This document shows positions 8,883-17,105 of a DNA stretch of 64,000 nucleotides, piece after piece. Numbering within the stretch: the stretch's first letter is position 1; every line of letters starts with the position of its first letter. Where the stretch lies: positions 62,001 to 126,000 of the forward strand of contig NZ_JAAAPO010000006.1 in assembly GCF_009909235.1 (NCBI RefSeq). Direction: 5' to 3'. The translations under genes were made by a program, and so were the position numbers. This DNA is from Novosphingobium ovatum (GTDB lineage Bacteria > Pseudomonadota > Alphaproteobacteria > Sphingomonadales > Sphingomonadaceae). The notes under the pieces are model-generated. The model had not been told where the DNA came from, did no database searches, and was given only the letters and a program-made list of their open reading frames with translations.

Positions 8883-9502
8883 CGGCTGCCTCACAGGCGC
8901 CTTGAATGGTCAGGCCAGACAGCAGGCCGGGCAAAGGCAACAGCCTGCCTCTGGCCCGATGGGCAAGATCCCTTCATGCGCTTCCCCCCATTGTCGCGCC
9001 ATTTGCCATTGCGCAATGGCTCGGTTTTGACCGGCATCGGTTATAAAGGGAAATAGATTATGCTGATCCTGTTATGCCCTGCGGTAATATCCCAAGCCGC
9101 GCATGTCCCACCGCTCCGCCCGCACGGCACGATGCGAGCCAGACATCCTTGCCAAACACCCTGAACCCACGGCGGATTCAGTCACTTCAACCAATTATGG
9201 CAAACAGCATTGGCGCGAATTCATCAGCATCGCGACCTGACTGGACAGCAAGGGCAGCGGGGGAAAAGCATGGCGTGCCCGCCCGAAGCCCCAGTTTGCG
9301 CGTGGCCCATTTCAGGCCCCGGCAAACCGACGCCTCAGCCGCCGCCGGGCGCGACGACAAGGCAAAATCGGTCGTCATCGGAGCGCCCCGGCGCCCGATC
9401 AGCCTTGACGCAAGTGGCGCTGAGACGGCCCATTGTCCCCTCGCATTTTATGGGACACCAAAGGTTGATTACCGTGCATTTCGACGGGGTGAAATACCCA
9501 GG
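8883..9502. other. gene-free stretch between lysR and the left end of the integrated element
   Basis: About 620 bp without a convincing gene. Long open frames exist on the plus strand (to 9772) but their translation is low-complexity, matches no family I know and runs into the integrase in another frame. The promoter of the lysR operon should lie here. The only structured element I see is the palindrome at 9005-9020. Base composition drifts to AT-richer sequence from about 9,530, inside the island. Confidence 0.5.
9005..9020. promoter_or_regulatory. perfect 16-bp palindrome upstream of lysR, candidate operator
   Basis: GCCATTGCGCAATGGC is its own reverse complement. It contains the ATTGC-GCAAT arrangement common in LysR-type boxes (T-N11-A architecture) and lies 122 bp upstream of the lysR start. 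No other gene starts nearby, so if it is bound it would serve lysR autoregulation or activation of the whole catabolic operon. Confidence 0.45.
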
Positions 9503-9516
9503 TGGCGGAGCGGGAG
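9503..9516. repeat. attachment-site repeat, left end (att core)
   Basis: TGGCGGAGCGGGAG, identical to the final 14 nt of the tRNA-Ser gene at the other end of the element. The match stops on both sides (G versus A before it, TCC versus GGA after it), so this is a short duplicated 3' tRNA end, not a full tRNA copy. Confidence 0.75.
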
Positions 9517-9659
9517 TCCGCCTAACTACCTTGTTCATGATCGTCCACGCTCGACCAGATCCATCCATTTTATCTCTATATATCATTGCATTAATATTAA
9601 CATAGCGTTCACCATGGTTCACGCAGAACCCATCCATTCCGTTGACATCCAGATTTTTA

Positions 9660-9679
9660 GTGGGCATGAAAGTGGGCAT
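9660..9679 (+). repeat. putative integrase arm-type site, left
   Basis: A 20-bp stretch made of two tandem GTGGGCAT units (at 9660-9667 and 9672-9679). A copy with two differences occurs at 35463-35482 near the other end of the element, in the same orientation. Short repeats flanking the core on the inside are typical arm-binding sites of tyrosine integrases and excision factors. It sits 23 bp upstream of the integrase ATG, so binding here could also repress int. Confidence 0.5.
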
Positions 9680-9701
9680 CGTCAACCACTGAAAGGATGG
9701 T

Positions 9702-10913
9702 ATGTCCCGCCCAATCCACCTCTTGAACGCCAAGAAGATTCAGCACCTCAAGGAGCCCGGCCGCCACTCTGACGGCGGCGGCCTCTACCTGCGGATTACC
9801 AAGCAAGGGGCAAAATCCTGGGTGTTCATGACCGGAAAAGGTGGTGGCGGTCGCAAGGAAATTGGTCTGGGCCCATATGCGTCGCTGACACTCGCGAAGG
9901 CCCGCGAAATCGCGGAAAAAATGCGCGAGGCAGTGGCGACGAACCGCGACCCCAAAGGCGTTATTGCCCCGGCGGCGCTCTCTGATGCGATTGCCATTCC
10001 AACCTTTGGCAAATTCGCGGACGACTACATCTCAAGCGTTGAAGAGGGCTGGAAAAACAGCAAGCACAGGCAGCAATGGCGAAACACTCTCCGCGATTAT
10101 TGCAGTTCCCTCACGGATCTGCCTGTCGACGAGATCAGCACGGACAACGTCCTGAAGGTTTTGCGCCCTATCTGGTCCAAGGTTCCGGAAACGGCAGACC
10201 GTGTTCGGAACAGGATCGAAAAAATCCTCAGTGCCGCAAAGGCGCAAGGATTTCGCCCGAAGGATGCTGCAAATCCGGCCCAATGGCGGGGCCATCTTGA
10301 GTTGCTCTTGCCCAAAAAGGGGAAACTTTCGAGGGGACACCATCGCGCCCTACCTTATCTAAAGGCACCGACATTCATCGGTCAACTGCAAGGCCGGGGC
10401 GGAGTCGCAGCCAAGGCATTGGAGTTTCTCATTTTAACCGCTGTTCGCACGGGCAACGTCATCGAAGCCCAGTGGGAGGAAATTGATCTCAAGGAAAAGA
10501 TCTGGACCATACCAGCCGCAAAGATGAAAGCGGAGCGCGAGCACATCGTCCCTCTCAGCGGCGCCGCTTTCGGGCTGCTGCTGCAAATTCAGCCGAACGA
10601 AAGTCAGCGGAAGGGCTTCATCTTCCGCAACAAAGATAGCGGCTTATCAAATATGGCAATGGCAACTGTGTTGCGTCGGATGAAAATTGAGGACGTGACC
10701 GTGCACGGCTTTCGGTCCACTTTTCGCGACTGGGTCGGGGATGCCACTAAGCACCCAGAGGACTTGGCTGAGCTGGCATTGGCGCACGTCATCAAAAATA
10801 AGGCCATGGCAGCCTATCGCCGGACCACAGCGATTGAGCGTAGGCGCGAACTGATGCAAGATTGGGCTGATTATTTGGCATCCGCGCCCAAAAATGGGGA
10901 TGCAGTCACCTGA
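9702..10913 (+). CDS. int: P4-type tyrosine site-specific integrase
   Basis: A 403-residue integrase with AAGGA 5-6 nt before the ATG at 9702. The N-terminal arm-binding region (LNAKKIQHLKEPGRHSDGGGLYLRI) is the DUF4102 type of P4-like integrases. The catalytic residues of the tyrosine recombinase fold are visible: Arg in LTAVRTGNVIEAQW, HGFRSTFRDW as HxxR, a downstream His in LALAHVIKNKA, and the nucleophile Tyr in AAYRRT. Such enzymes insert elements into the 3' ends of tRNA genes, matching the tRNA-Ser repeat pair. It probably drives integration and excision of the 26-kb element. It is convergent with the XRE gene that follows. Confidence 0.95.
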   Translation: MSRPIHLLNAKKIQHLKEPGRHSDGGGLYLRITKQGAKSWVFMTGKGGGGRKEIGLGPYASLTLAKAREIAEKMREAVATNRDPKGVIAPAALSDAIAIPTFGKFADDYISSVEEGWKNSKHRQQWRNTLRDYCSSLTDLPVDEISTDNVLKVLRPIWSKVPETADRVRNRIEKILSAAKAQGFRPKDAANPAQWRGHLELLLPKKGKLSRGHHRALPYLKAPTFIGQLQGRGGVAAKALEFLILTAVRTGNVIEAQWEEIDLKEKIWTIPAAKMKAEREHIVPLSGAAFGLLLQIQPNESQRKGFIFRNKDSGLSNMAMATVLRRMKIEDVTVHGFRSTFRDWVGDATKHPEDLAELALAHVIKNKAMAAYRRTTAIERRRELMQDWADYLASAPKNGDAVT

Positions 10914-10992
10914 CCCCGCCCAGTTTCCGGCTGCCCCCTCCGTCCCGAGTTAATCTGCACAATTGTCGCCATCACCCCGGTTCAATGTGCCG

Positions 10993-11799
10993 TCAAAGCT
11001 CCTCGTCTTCAGCAAAGCCTTCACTTTGGGCATCGGCCAACTCTTTTGACAAAAACTGGTTCGGTAGAGAAATCGCGGCAATTTTCCGAGGAAAGAGTGC
11101 AATCTCCTCGTCGTCTATGGTCTCAAAGTTGATGGTCCCACGATCACCTTCGTAAAAATCCAACTCCATCATCAAACTGGCAAGAGGACCAACCTCTTCA
11201 GATTGGTAGAAATCATCAGCATCAACGCCAAAGCACTCAGCAACATCTTGCCCTTTAAACCAGATTTTTAAACCTTCCTGCTCCCGGATGCCGTCGGCAA
11301 TTTCGTCATCGAGAACATTGAGGTATTCTTCAAAGTCAAACACAATCCGATTGATCACAGATTGGTTGAAAGCAAAGGTTTCCTGAGGCGTGCTAACCAG
11401 GAAAAATGCATCCTTTTCGTCATCACAATTCAAGACATGGGCTCGGATCCGGTCCATCTCTCGATCTTCAATACGCAGCTTGAATCCCAGTCCATTGCTG
11501 AGCTGCAACTGCATTTCCCGATAGCACATTTCGTAACCCTCGTCGTCGGGCTTGACCGCTCTGCCAGCAATGCTCTTTGGGGACTGAATAGCGCCCCGGC
11601 CAGACGCTTCGGCCGGAAATAGCGCGTGCACCGAACAATTGAGCGCATTCGCGAGGCTTTCCGCCATTTGGAGTCTGGCCGACTGCACCCCAGCCTCCAG
11701 CCTTTGAACTTGCTGCTGGCTGGTTCCGGCAAGTTTGGCCAACTCACGCTGAGTCAGCTTTGCCTTCTTTCTGAATTCCTTGATTTTATTTTTCACCAT
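10993..11799 (-). CDS. XRE-family HTH regulator with long C-terminal domain
   Basis: A 268-residue protein; the start at 11799 is supported by AAGGAGG located 5-6 nt upstream, rather than the open extension to 11835. Residues 5-60 form a Cro/cI-type HTH (FRKKAKLTQRELAKLAGTSQQQVQRLEAG). The remaining 200 residues are acidic, end in EGFAEDEEL and match no domain I recognise. Its codons are much less GC-rich than the chromosome. It is divergent from the methyltransferase operon, separated by about 450 bp, so it could control that operon in the manner of a restriction-modification C protein. Confidence 0.8.
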   Translation of the reverse strand: MVKNKIKEFRKKAKLTQRELAKLAGTSQQQVQRLEAGVQSARLQMAESLANALNCSVHALFPAEASGRGAIQSPKSIAGRAVKPDDEGYEMCYREMQLQLSNGLGFKLRIEDREMDRIRAHVLNCDDEKDAFFLVSTPQETFAFNQSVINRIVFDFEEYLNVLDDEIADGIREQEGLKIWFKGQDVAECFGVDADDFYQSEEVGPLASLMMELDFYEGDRGTINFETIDDEEIALFPRKIAAISLPNQFLSKELADAQSEGFAEDEEL

Positions 11800-12249
11800 C
11801 TTGACCTCCTTAACTACACGAATCAGCAAATACACGTTTTTGAGTCACAACACAATTATATGTTTTCACCTTCGTCCCGCCTCCGAACGCCAATGCGATC
11901 TCCCCGAAGCAAAATTGAACTGGGCGTTTTCGGAAATGACGAAAGTCATTTTGATCGGACGCGATCCGCGTCGGGTAAGCAGAAAGCCGGAAGCACCTAG
12001 CCCAACCCTCAGGTTTAGTGGCCCAGGTATCGACGTGGGCAGCCGCGCAACGGCCCTGAGAAAAAAGAGGTAGGGGGGAGAGGGACCCAAAGGGGGTATG
12101 GCTGTCAAACTGGAAGCTCATCACTAGGCTCCCCCATGATCAACTAGAAGTCCATACCTTGCAATTCACGGGCGAAGGGATGGTGGAATGATGGGCTGTT
12201 TTGCAAAGGCTGACTTGGCGATGCCGAATGTAGCCCGTACACAGTCCCC
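11800..12249. promoter_or_regulatory. 450-bp divergent intergenic region between the XRE gene and the methyltransferase operon
   Basis: No supported gene. It must hold promoters for both directions. The methyltransferase ATG at 12250 has no clear Shine-Dalgarno in front of it (ACAGTCCCC precedes it), and the frame is open only to a TGA at 12211, so an unusual or leaderless start is possible. I could not identify convincing -35/-10 pairs by eye. Confidence 0.4.
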
Positions 12250-15033
12250 ATGAATCCCGTTGAAATCGAAGAAGCCGTATCGAATCTTGCGCTTGAGCCC
12301 TTTGACCGGCCCGAGTTCCCGTTCCAGTTTCTGCGGGCCTTTGGCAACAAGGAGACCGCGCTCCAACGGCTGAGGGCAGGCAATACCAATCAGTCCGACG
12401 TGGGCGGCGTGCTCCAGCGCGGCCACATCCATATCGCCACCTGCGCCCCAGGGGCGGTGGACGAAACGCTGGCTGCCCTGCGCACCAGCCCCAAGACCCT
12501 ATCGCAAAAGGCCAAGTTCATCCTCGCCACCGATGGCGAGGCTTTCGCTGCCGAGGACATGAATGGCGGCGGCACGGTCGCCTGCAAATATGCCGAGTTC
12601 CCCGACCACTTCGGCTTCTTCCTGCCCTTGGCTGGCATTACCACCGTCGAGCAAATCCGCGAAAGCTCGTTCGACATTAAGGCCACCGGCCGCCTCAACA
12701 AGCTCTATATCGAGCTGCTGAAGGATAACCCCGACTGGGCGCGCCGCCCCACCGACATGAACCACTTCATGGCGCGCCTCATCTTCTGCTTCTTTGCCGA
12801 AGACACCGACATTTTCCTCGGCGATGGCCTGTTCAGCAAGACCATCCAGCAAATGACGGCCAACGATCACTCCATCACCCATCTGGTGATGGCCGAGATC
12901 TTTCGCGCCATGGACACCAAGCCCGCCGAGCGCGAGGCCCAAGGCATCAAGCGCTATGCCAACCAGTTCCCCTATGTGAACGGGCAATTGTTTTCGGGCA
13001 GCACCGAATGCCCCGTCTTCAGCAAGATCGCCCGATCCTATCTGCTGCACATCGGCAGCCTCGATTGGCAGAAGATCAACCCCGACATTTTCGGCTCGAT
13101 GATCCAGGCCGTCACCGAGGAGGACGAGCGCAGCGCGCTGGGCATGCATTACACCAGCGTGCCCAACATCCTGAAGGTGCTGAACCCGCTGTTTCTGGAT
13201 GACCTGCGTGCCAAACTGGCCGAGGCGGAGGACAATCCCCGAAAGCTGCTGAACCTGCGCCAGCGCATGGCGAAGATCCGCGTGTTTGACCCGGCCTGCG
13301 GATCGGGCAATTTTCTGGTGATTGCGTACAAGCAGATGCGCGAGATCGAGGCCGAGATTAACCGGCGGCGCGGCGAACCGGAGCGGCGCAGCGACATTCC
13401 GCTCACCAATTTTCGCGGCATCGAACTGCGCAGCTTCCCCGCCGAGATCGCCCGTCTGGCGCTGATCATCGCCGAATATCAGTGCGACGTACTCTATCGC
13501 GGGCAAAAGGAGGCGCTGGCCGTGTTCCTCCCGCTCAGCAGCGAGAACTGGATCACCTGCGGTAATGCCCTGCGGCTCGATTGGCTGAGCCTGTGCCCGC
13601 CCACCGGCACCGGCGTAAAGGTGCAGGCGGATGACCTGTTTGGCACACCCCTCAATCAGACCGAGATCGACTTCGAGAACGAGGGTGGGGAGACGTATAT
13701 TTGCGGCAATCCGCCCTACCTTGGCTCAACGTGGCAGGATGCCGAGCAGAAGGCCGATCTGGAGCGCATCTTCGGCCATCGCACCAAAAGCTGGAAGTCG
13801 CTCGATTATGTCGCGGGCTGGTTCATGAAGGCGGCGGATTATGGCACGCAGACCAGCGCAGCGGCGGCTTTCGTGTCTACCAACAGCATTTGCCAAGGGC
13901 AACAGGTGCCGATCCTGTGGCCTCTGATTTTTGCGACCAAGCATGAGATCATCTTTGCCCACACGTCCTTCAAGTGGAATAATTTGGCCAGTCATAACGC
14001 CGGCGTTACCGTTGCGATTGTAGCTATTTCAAATGACCGAAGTGTAGTTCGCCGACTTTACTCCATTGGCAGTGAAGGCGAGACGCTTGCAAAGGAAGTG
14101 CAGCACATCAACGCTTACCTCGTTGCGGGGCAAAATCTTGACCTGCAAAAATCTACCTCACCGCTGACACACGTAACCCCGATGGATCGAGGCGATAGTG
14201 CCATCGACGGTGGGGGCCTGCTTCTGAATGCCACAGAAGCGGCGGAGTTGGAGGCTGAGAACAAGGTCGCCTATCGCCAATTTGTTCGTCCCTATATTGG
14301 CTCAGAGGAACTCATAAACGGCAAGCTCCGTTACTGCCTCTGGATTTCTGACGATCAAGCAGCTTTAGCAAACGATGTGCGTTTCATCGCGAACCGACTT
14401 TCGTTGGTGGTCTCCATGCGATCGAGCAGTAGCAAGGCGCAGACCAAAGAAGCCGCTGCATGGCCTCATAAATTTGGTGAAATCCGACATCAGCCTAGCG
14501 CTTATACTATTCTAGTTCCACGTGTCAGTTCGGAAAACCGCGATTTCTTGCCCGTTGGCCTTGTGGCGGGTGGCACCATCGTCGGCGACCGAAACTTCGC
14601 CCTATACGACGCCCCCTTGTGGAACATGGCGCTGATCGCCTCGCGCCTGCACTGGGTCTGGATCGGCACCGTTTGCGTCCGCATGCGCACCGACTTCTCC
14701 TACTCCAACACCCTTGGCTGGAACACCTTCCCCGTCCCCACGCTGACCGAGCAGAACAAGGCCGACCTCACCCGCTGCGCCGAAGACATCCTGCTGGCCC
14801 GCGAGGCCCATTTCCCGGCCACCATCGCAGACCTCTATGACCCAGAGGCCATGCCCGAAGACCTGCGCGCCGCCCACGACCGCAACGACGAAGTGCTGGA
14901 ACGCATCTACATCGGCCGCCGCTTCCGCAACGACACCGAACGCCTCGAAAAACTCTTCGAACTCTACACCAAGATGACAGCAAGCGCCGCCGCCGCGCCC
15001 AAGTCCACCGCCAAAGGCAGGATGAAAGCCTGA
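12250..15033 (+). CDS. class I SAM-dependent DNA methyltransferase, MmeI/YeeA-like, with degenerate N-terminal nuclease region
   Basis: 927 residues. The methyltransferase core is clear: SAM motif I DPACGSGNF at about residue 347 and the amino-methyltransferase motif IV NPPY (CGNPPYLGS) at about residue 486, giving an N6-adenine class enzyme. The layout (N-terminal region of about 120 residues, helical spacer, methyltransferase, then a target-recognition region from about 570 to 800) follows MmeI-type enzymes. In MmeI the N-terminus is a PD-(D/E)XK nuclease with an EMK triad; here the aligned region reads VLQRGHIHIATCAPG, with no acidic-x-lysine pair, so it probably cannot cut. The one-base overlap (TGATG) with a helicase gene, followed by a GIY-YIG gene, suggests that cleavage is done by partner proteins. 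Bases 13960-14620 are AT-richer than both sides, implying a swapped recognition domain. Confidence 0.88.
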   Translation: MNPVEIEEAVSNLALEPFDRPEFPFQFLRAFGNKETALQRLRAGNTNQSDVGGVLQRGHIHIATCAPGAVDETLAALRTSPKTLSQKAKFILATDGEAFAAEDMNGGGTVACKYAEFPDHFGFFLPLAGITTVEQIRESSFDIKATGRLNKLYIELLKDNPDWARRPTDMNHFMARLIFCFFAEDTDIFLGDGLFSKTIQQMTANDHSITHLVMAEIFRAMDTKPAEREAQGIKRYANQFPYVNGQLFSGSTECPVFSKIARSYLLHIGSLDWQKINPDIFGSMIQAVTEEDERSALGMHYTSVPNILKVLNPLFLDDLRAKLAEAEDNPRKLLNLRQRMAKIRVFDPACGSGNFLVIAYKQMREIEAEINRRRGEPERRSDIPLTNFRGIELRSFPAEIARLALIIAEYQCDVLYRGQKEALAVFLPLSSENWITCGNALRLDWLSLCPPTGTGVKVQADDLFGTPLNQTEIDFENEGGETYICGNPPYLGSTWQDAEQKADLERIFGHRTKSWKSLDYVAGWFMKAADYGTQTSAAAAFVSTNSICQGQQVPILWPLIFATKHEIIFAHTSFKWNNLASHNAGVTVAIVAISNDRSVVRRLYSIGSEGETLAKEVQHINAYLVAGQNLDLQKSTSPLTHVTPMDRGDSAIDGGGLLLNATEAAELEAENKVAYRQFVRPYIGSEELINGKLRYCLWISDDQAALANDVRFIANRLSLVVSMRSSSSKAQTKEAAAWPHKFGEIRHQPSAYTILVPRVSSENRDFLPVGLVAGGTIVGDRNFALYDAPLWNMALIASRLHWVWIGTVCVRMRTDFSYSNTLGWNTFPVPTLTEQNKADLTRCAEDILLAREAHFPATIADLYDPEAMPEDLRAAHDRNDEVLERIYIGRRFRNDTERLEKLFELYTKMTASAAAAPKSTAKGRMKA

Positions 15034-17105
15034 TGACCACGTCCAAACCCATCCCCGCCGTCAGCTTCCAGACCGCCCGCACCGGCGTCTCGTCCAAGGC
15101 CAATGCGCTGGGCATGCGCGTGATGCAGGAGCGCGCCTATAACAAGCGCGGCGAGCAATATCTGCTGATCAAGTCGCCGCCCGCCTCGGGCAAGAGCCGC
15201 GCGCTGATGTTCATCGCGCTGGACAAGCTGCACAATCAGGGGCTGCGCCAAGCGATCATCGTCGTGCCGGAAAAGTCGATCGGCGGCAGCTTTGCCGATG
15301 AACCTCTGAGCAAATATGGTTTCTGGGCGGACTGGGAGGTCAAGCCGCAATGGAACCTGTGCAATGCGCCGGGGGCTGATGAAGAGCGGGTCGATCCCTC
15401 CAAGACCAAGGCCGTGGGCCAGTTCCTTGCCAGCGATGACAGGGTGCTGGTCTGCACTCATGCCACGTTCCGCTTTGCCGTGGACGCGCTGGGCATTGAG
15501 GCTTTTGACGATCGCCTGATCGCGGTGGACGAGTTCCACCATGTTTCTGCCAGCCCGGACAACCGCCTAGGCGCGCAATTGGCAGCCTTCATCGAGCGCG
15601 ACAAGGTGCATATCGTCGCCATGACGGGCAGCTATTTCCGTGGTGACGCCGCGCCCGTGCTGACGCCGGAGGACGAAGGGCGGTTCGAGACCGTCAGCTA
15701 CACCTATTACGAGCAACTCAATGGCTATGAGTACCTCAAGGCGCTCAATATCGGCTATTTCTTCTACACGGGCCGTTATCTGGACGCGATCGAGCATTGT
15801 CTCGATCCGGCGCGCAAGACCATCGTCCACATCCCGTCGGTCAACGCGCGAGAGAGCACCAAGGACAAGGTGACCGAGGTCAACGAGATCCTACATTACC
15901 TCGGCAAATGGACCGGCGCCGATTCCGTGACGGGGTTTGAGCTGGTCGCGATGCCTGATGGGCGCATTCTGAAAATCGCTGATCTGGTAGATGACAGCGA
16001 TCCCGCCCGCCGCGCCAAGGTGATTGCCGCGCTGAAAGACCCCGTACACAAGAATAACCGCGACCATGTGGACATCATCATCGCACTGGGCATGGCCAAG
16101 GAAGGCTTCGACTGGATTTGGTGCGAACATGCGCTGACGGTGGGCTATCGCTCGAGCCTGACCGAAATTATCCAGATCATCGGCCGCGCCACGCGTGATG
16201 CTCCGGGCAAGGAGGTTGCCACCTTCACCAACCTGATCGCCGAGCCGGATGCCTCCGAAGCAGCCGTCGCCGAGGCGATCAACGATACGCTGAAGGCCAT
16301 CGCTGCCAGTCTGCTGATGGAGCAAGTGCTGGCACCACGCTTTACCTTCACGCCCAAGCGCGACAAGCCGCTCGACGATTTCGATTATGGGCCAGATGGC
16401 TACCAACCGGGGCGTACCAATGTCGGCGTGAATGAAGAACGCGGGCAGTTCCACTTTGAAATCGCGGGACTGGTCGAGCCCAAAAGCCCGGAGGCCACCC
16501 GTATTGTGCAGGAAGATCTGAACGAGGTCATCGCTGCCTTCGTTCAGACCAAATCCGTTGCCGAACGGGGCCTGTTTGACGAGGAGACCCCGGCCCAAGA
16601 GTTGACCCAAGTGGCCATGGGCAAGATCGTTCGTGACCGCTACCCCGAACTAACCCCTGAAGATCAGGAATCGGTTCGCCAGCACGCCATCGCCGCGCTC
16701 AATCTCACGCAGAAGGCCAAGGGGCTGGCGATGGACTTGGCACCTGCTGGAGGCGGCGAGGAACGCGCCAATACCGCATTGTTGGATGGCGTGCGCCAAT
16801 TTGCTATGGATGTGCGCGAGTTGGACATCGATATGATCGACAGCATCAACCCTTGGCAATCGGCCTATACCGTGCTCGCCAAATCGATGAACGAAGGCAC
16901 GTTGAAGCAGGTTCAGGCCGCCATTTCCGCCAAGCGAACCAAGATCACGCCGGAAGACGCCAAGGATCTGGCTGCCCGAGCAGTGCGCTTCAAGCGGGAG
17001 CGTGGGCGGCTGCCGTCGATCACAGCGTCTGACGCCTGGGAGCAGCGCCTTGCCGAAGGGGCCGCCGCCTTCATGCGCTTCAAGGAGGAAGGTCGCTATG
17101 TCTGA
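15033..17105 (+). CDS. SF2 DEAD/DEAH-type helicase of the methyltransferase/GIY-YIG operon
   Basis: 690 residues starting at the ATG inside the methyltransferase stop. Superfamily 2 motifs appear in order: Walker A in SPPASGKSRA (about residue 49), motif II as DEFHH (about 168), motif III in AMTGSY (about 195), and motif VI QIIGRATRD (about 383). The C-terminal 250 residues are not a domain I recognise. Restriction systems of types I, III and ISP use such motors to translocate DNA after the methyltransferase finds an unmodified site; by analogy this motor would couple recognition to cleavage. The one-base overlap upstream and 8-base overlap downstream imply fixed stoichiometry. Confidence 0.88.
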   Translation: MTTSKPIPAVSFQTARTGVSSKANALGMRVMQERAYNKRGEQYLLIKSPPASGKSRALMFIALDKLHNQGLRQAIIVVPEKSIGGSFADEPLSKYGFWADWEVKPQWNLCNAPGADEERVDPSKTKAVGQFLASDDRVLVCTHATFRFAVDALGIEAFDDRLIAVDEFHHVSASPDNRLGAQLAAFIERDKVHIVAMTGSYFRGDAAPVLTPEDEGRFETVSYTYYEQLNGYEYLKALNIGYFFYTGRYLDAIEHCLDPARKTIVHIPSVNARESTKDKVTEVNEILHYLGKWTGADSVTGFELVAMPDGRILKIADLVDDSDPARRAKVIAALKDPVHKNNRDHVDIIIALGMAKEGFDWIWCEHALTVGYRSSLTEIIQIIGRATRDAPGKEVATFTNLIAEPDASEAAVAEAINDTLKAIAASLLMEQVLAPRFTFTPKRDKPLDDFDYGPDGYQPGRTNVGVNEERGQFHFEIAGLVEPKSPEATRIVQEDLNEVIAAFVQTKSVAERGLFDEETPAQELTQVAMGKIVRDRYPELTPEDQESVRQHAIAALNLTQKAKGLAMDLAPAGGGEERANTALLDGVRQFAMDVRELDIDMIDSINPWQSAYTVLAKSMNEGTLKQVQAAISAKRTKITPEDAKDLAARAVRFKRERGRLPSITASDAWEQRLAEGAAAFMRFKEEGRYV

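Noticed and set aside
9074..9772. 232-codon plus-strand frame between lysR and int
   Set aside because: Arg/Pro/Ser-rich, no family resemblance, crosses the attachment repeat and overlaps int in another frame; typical chance frame in GC-rich DNA.
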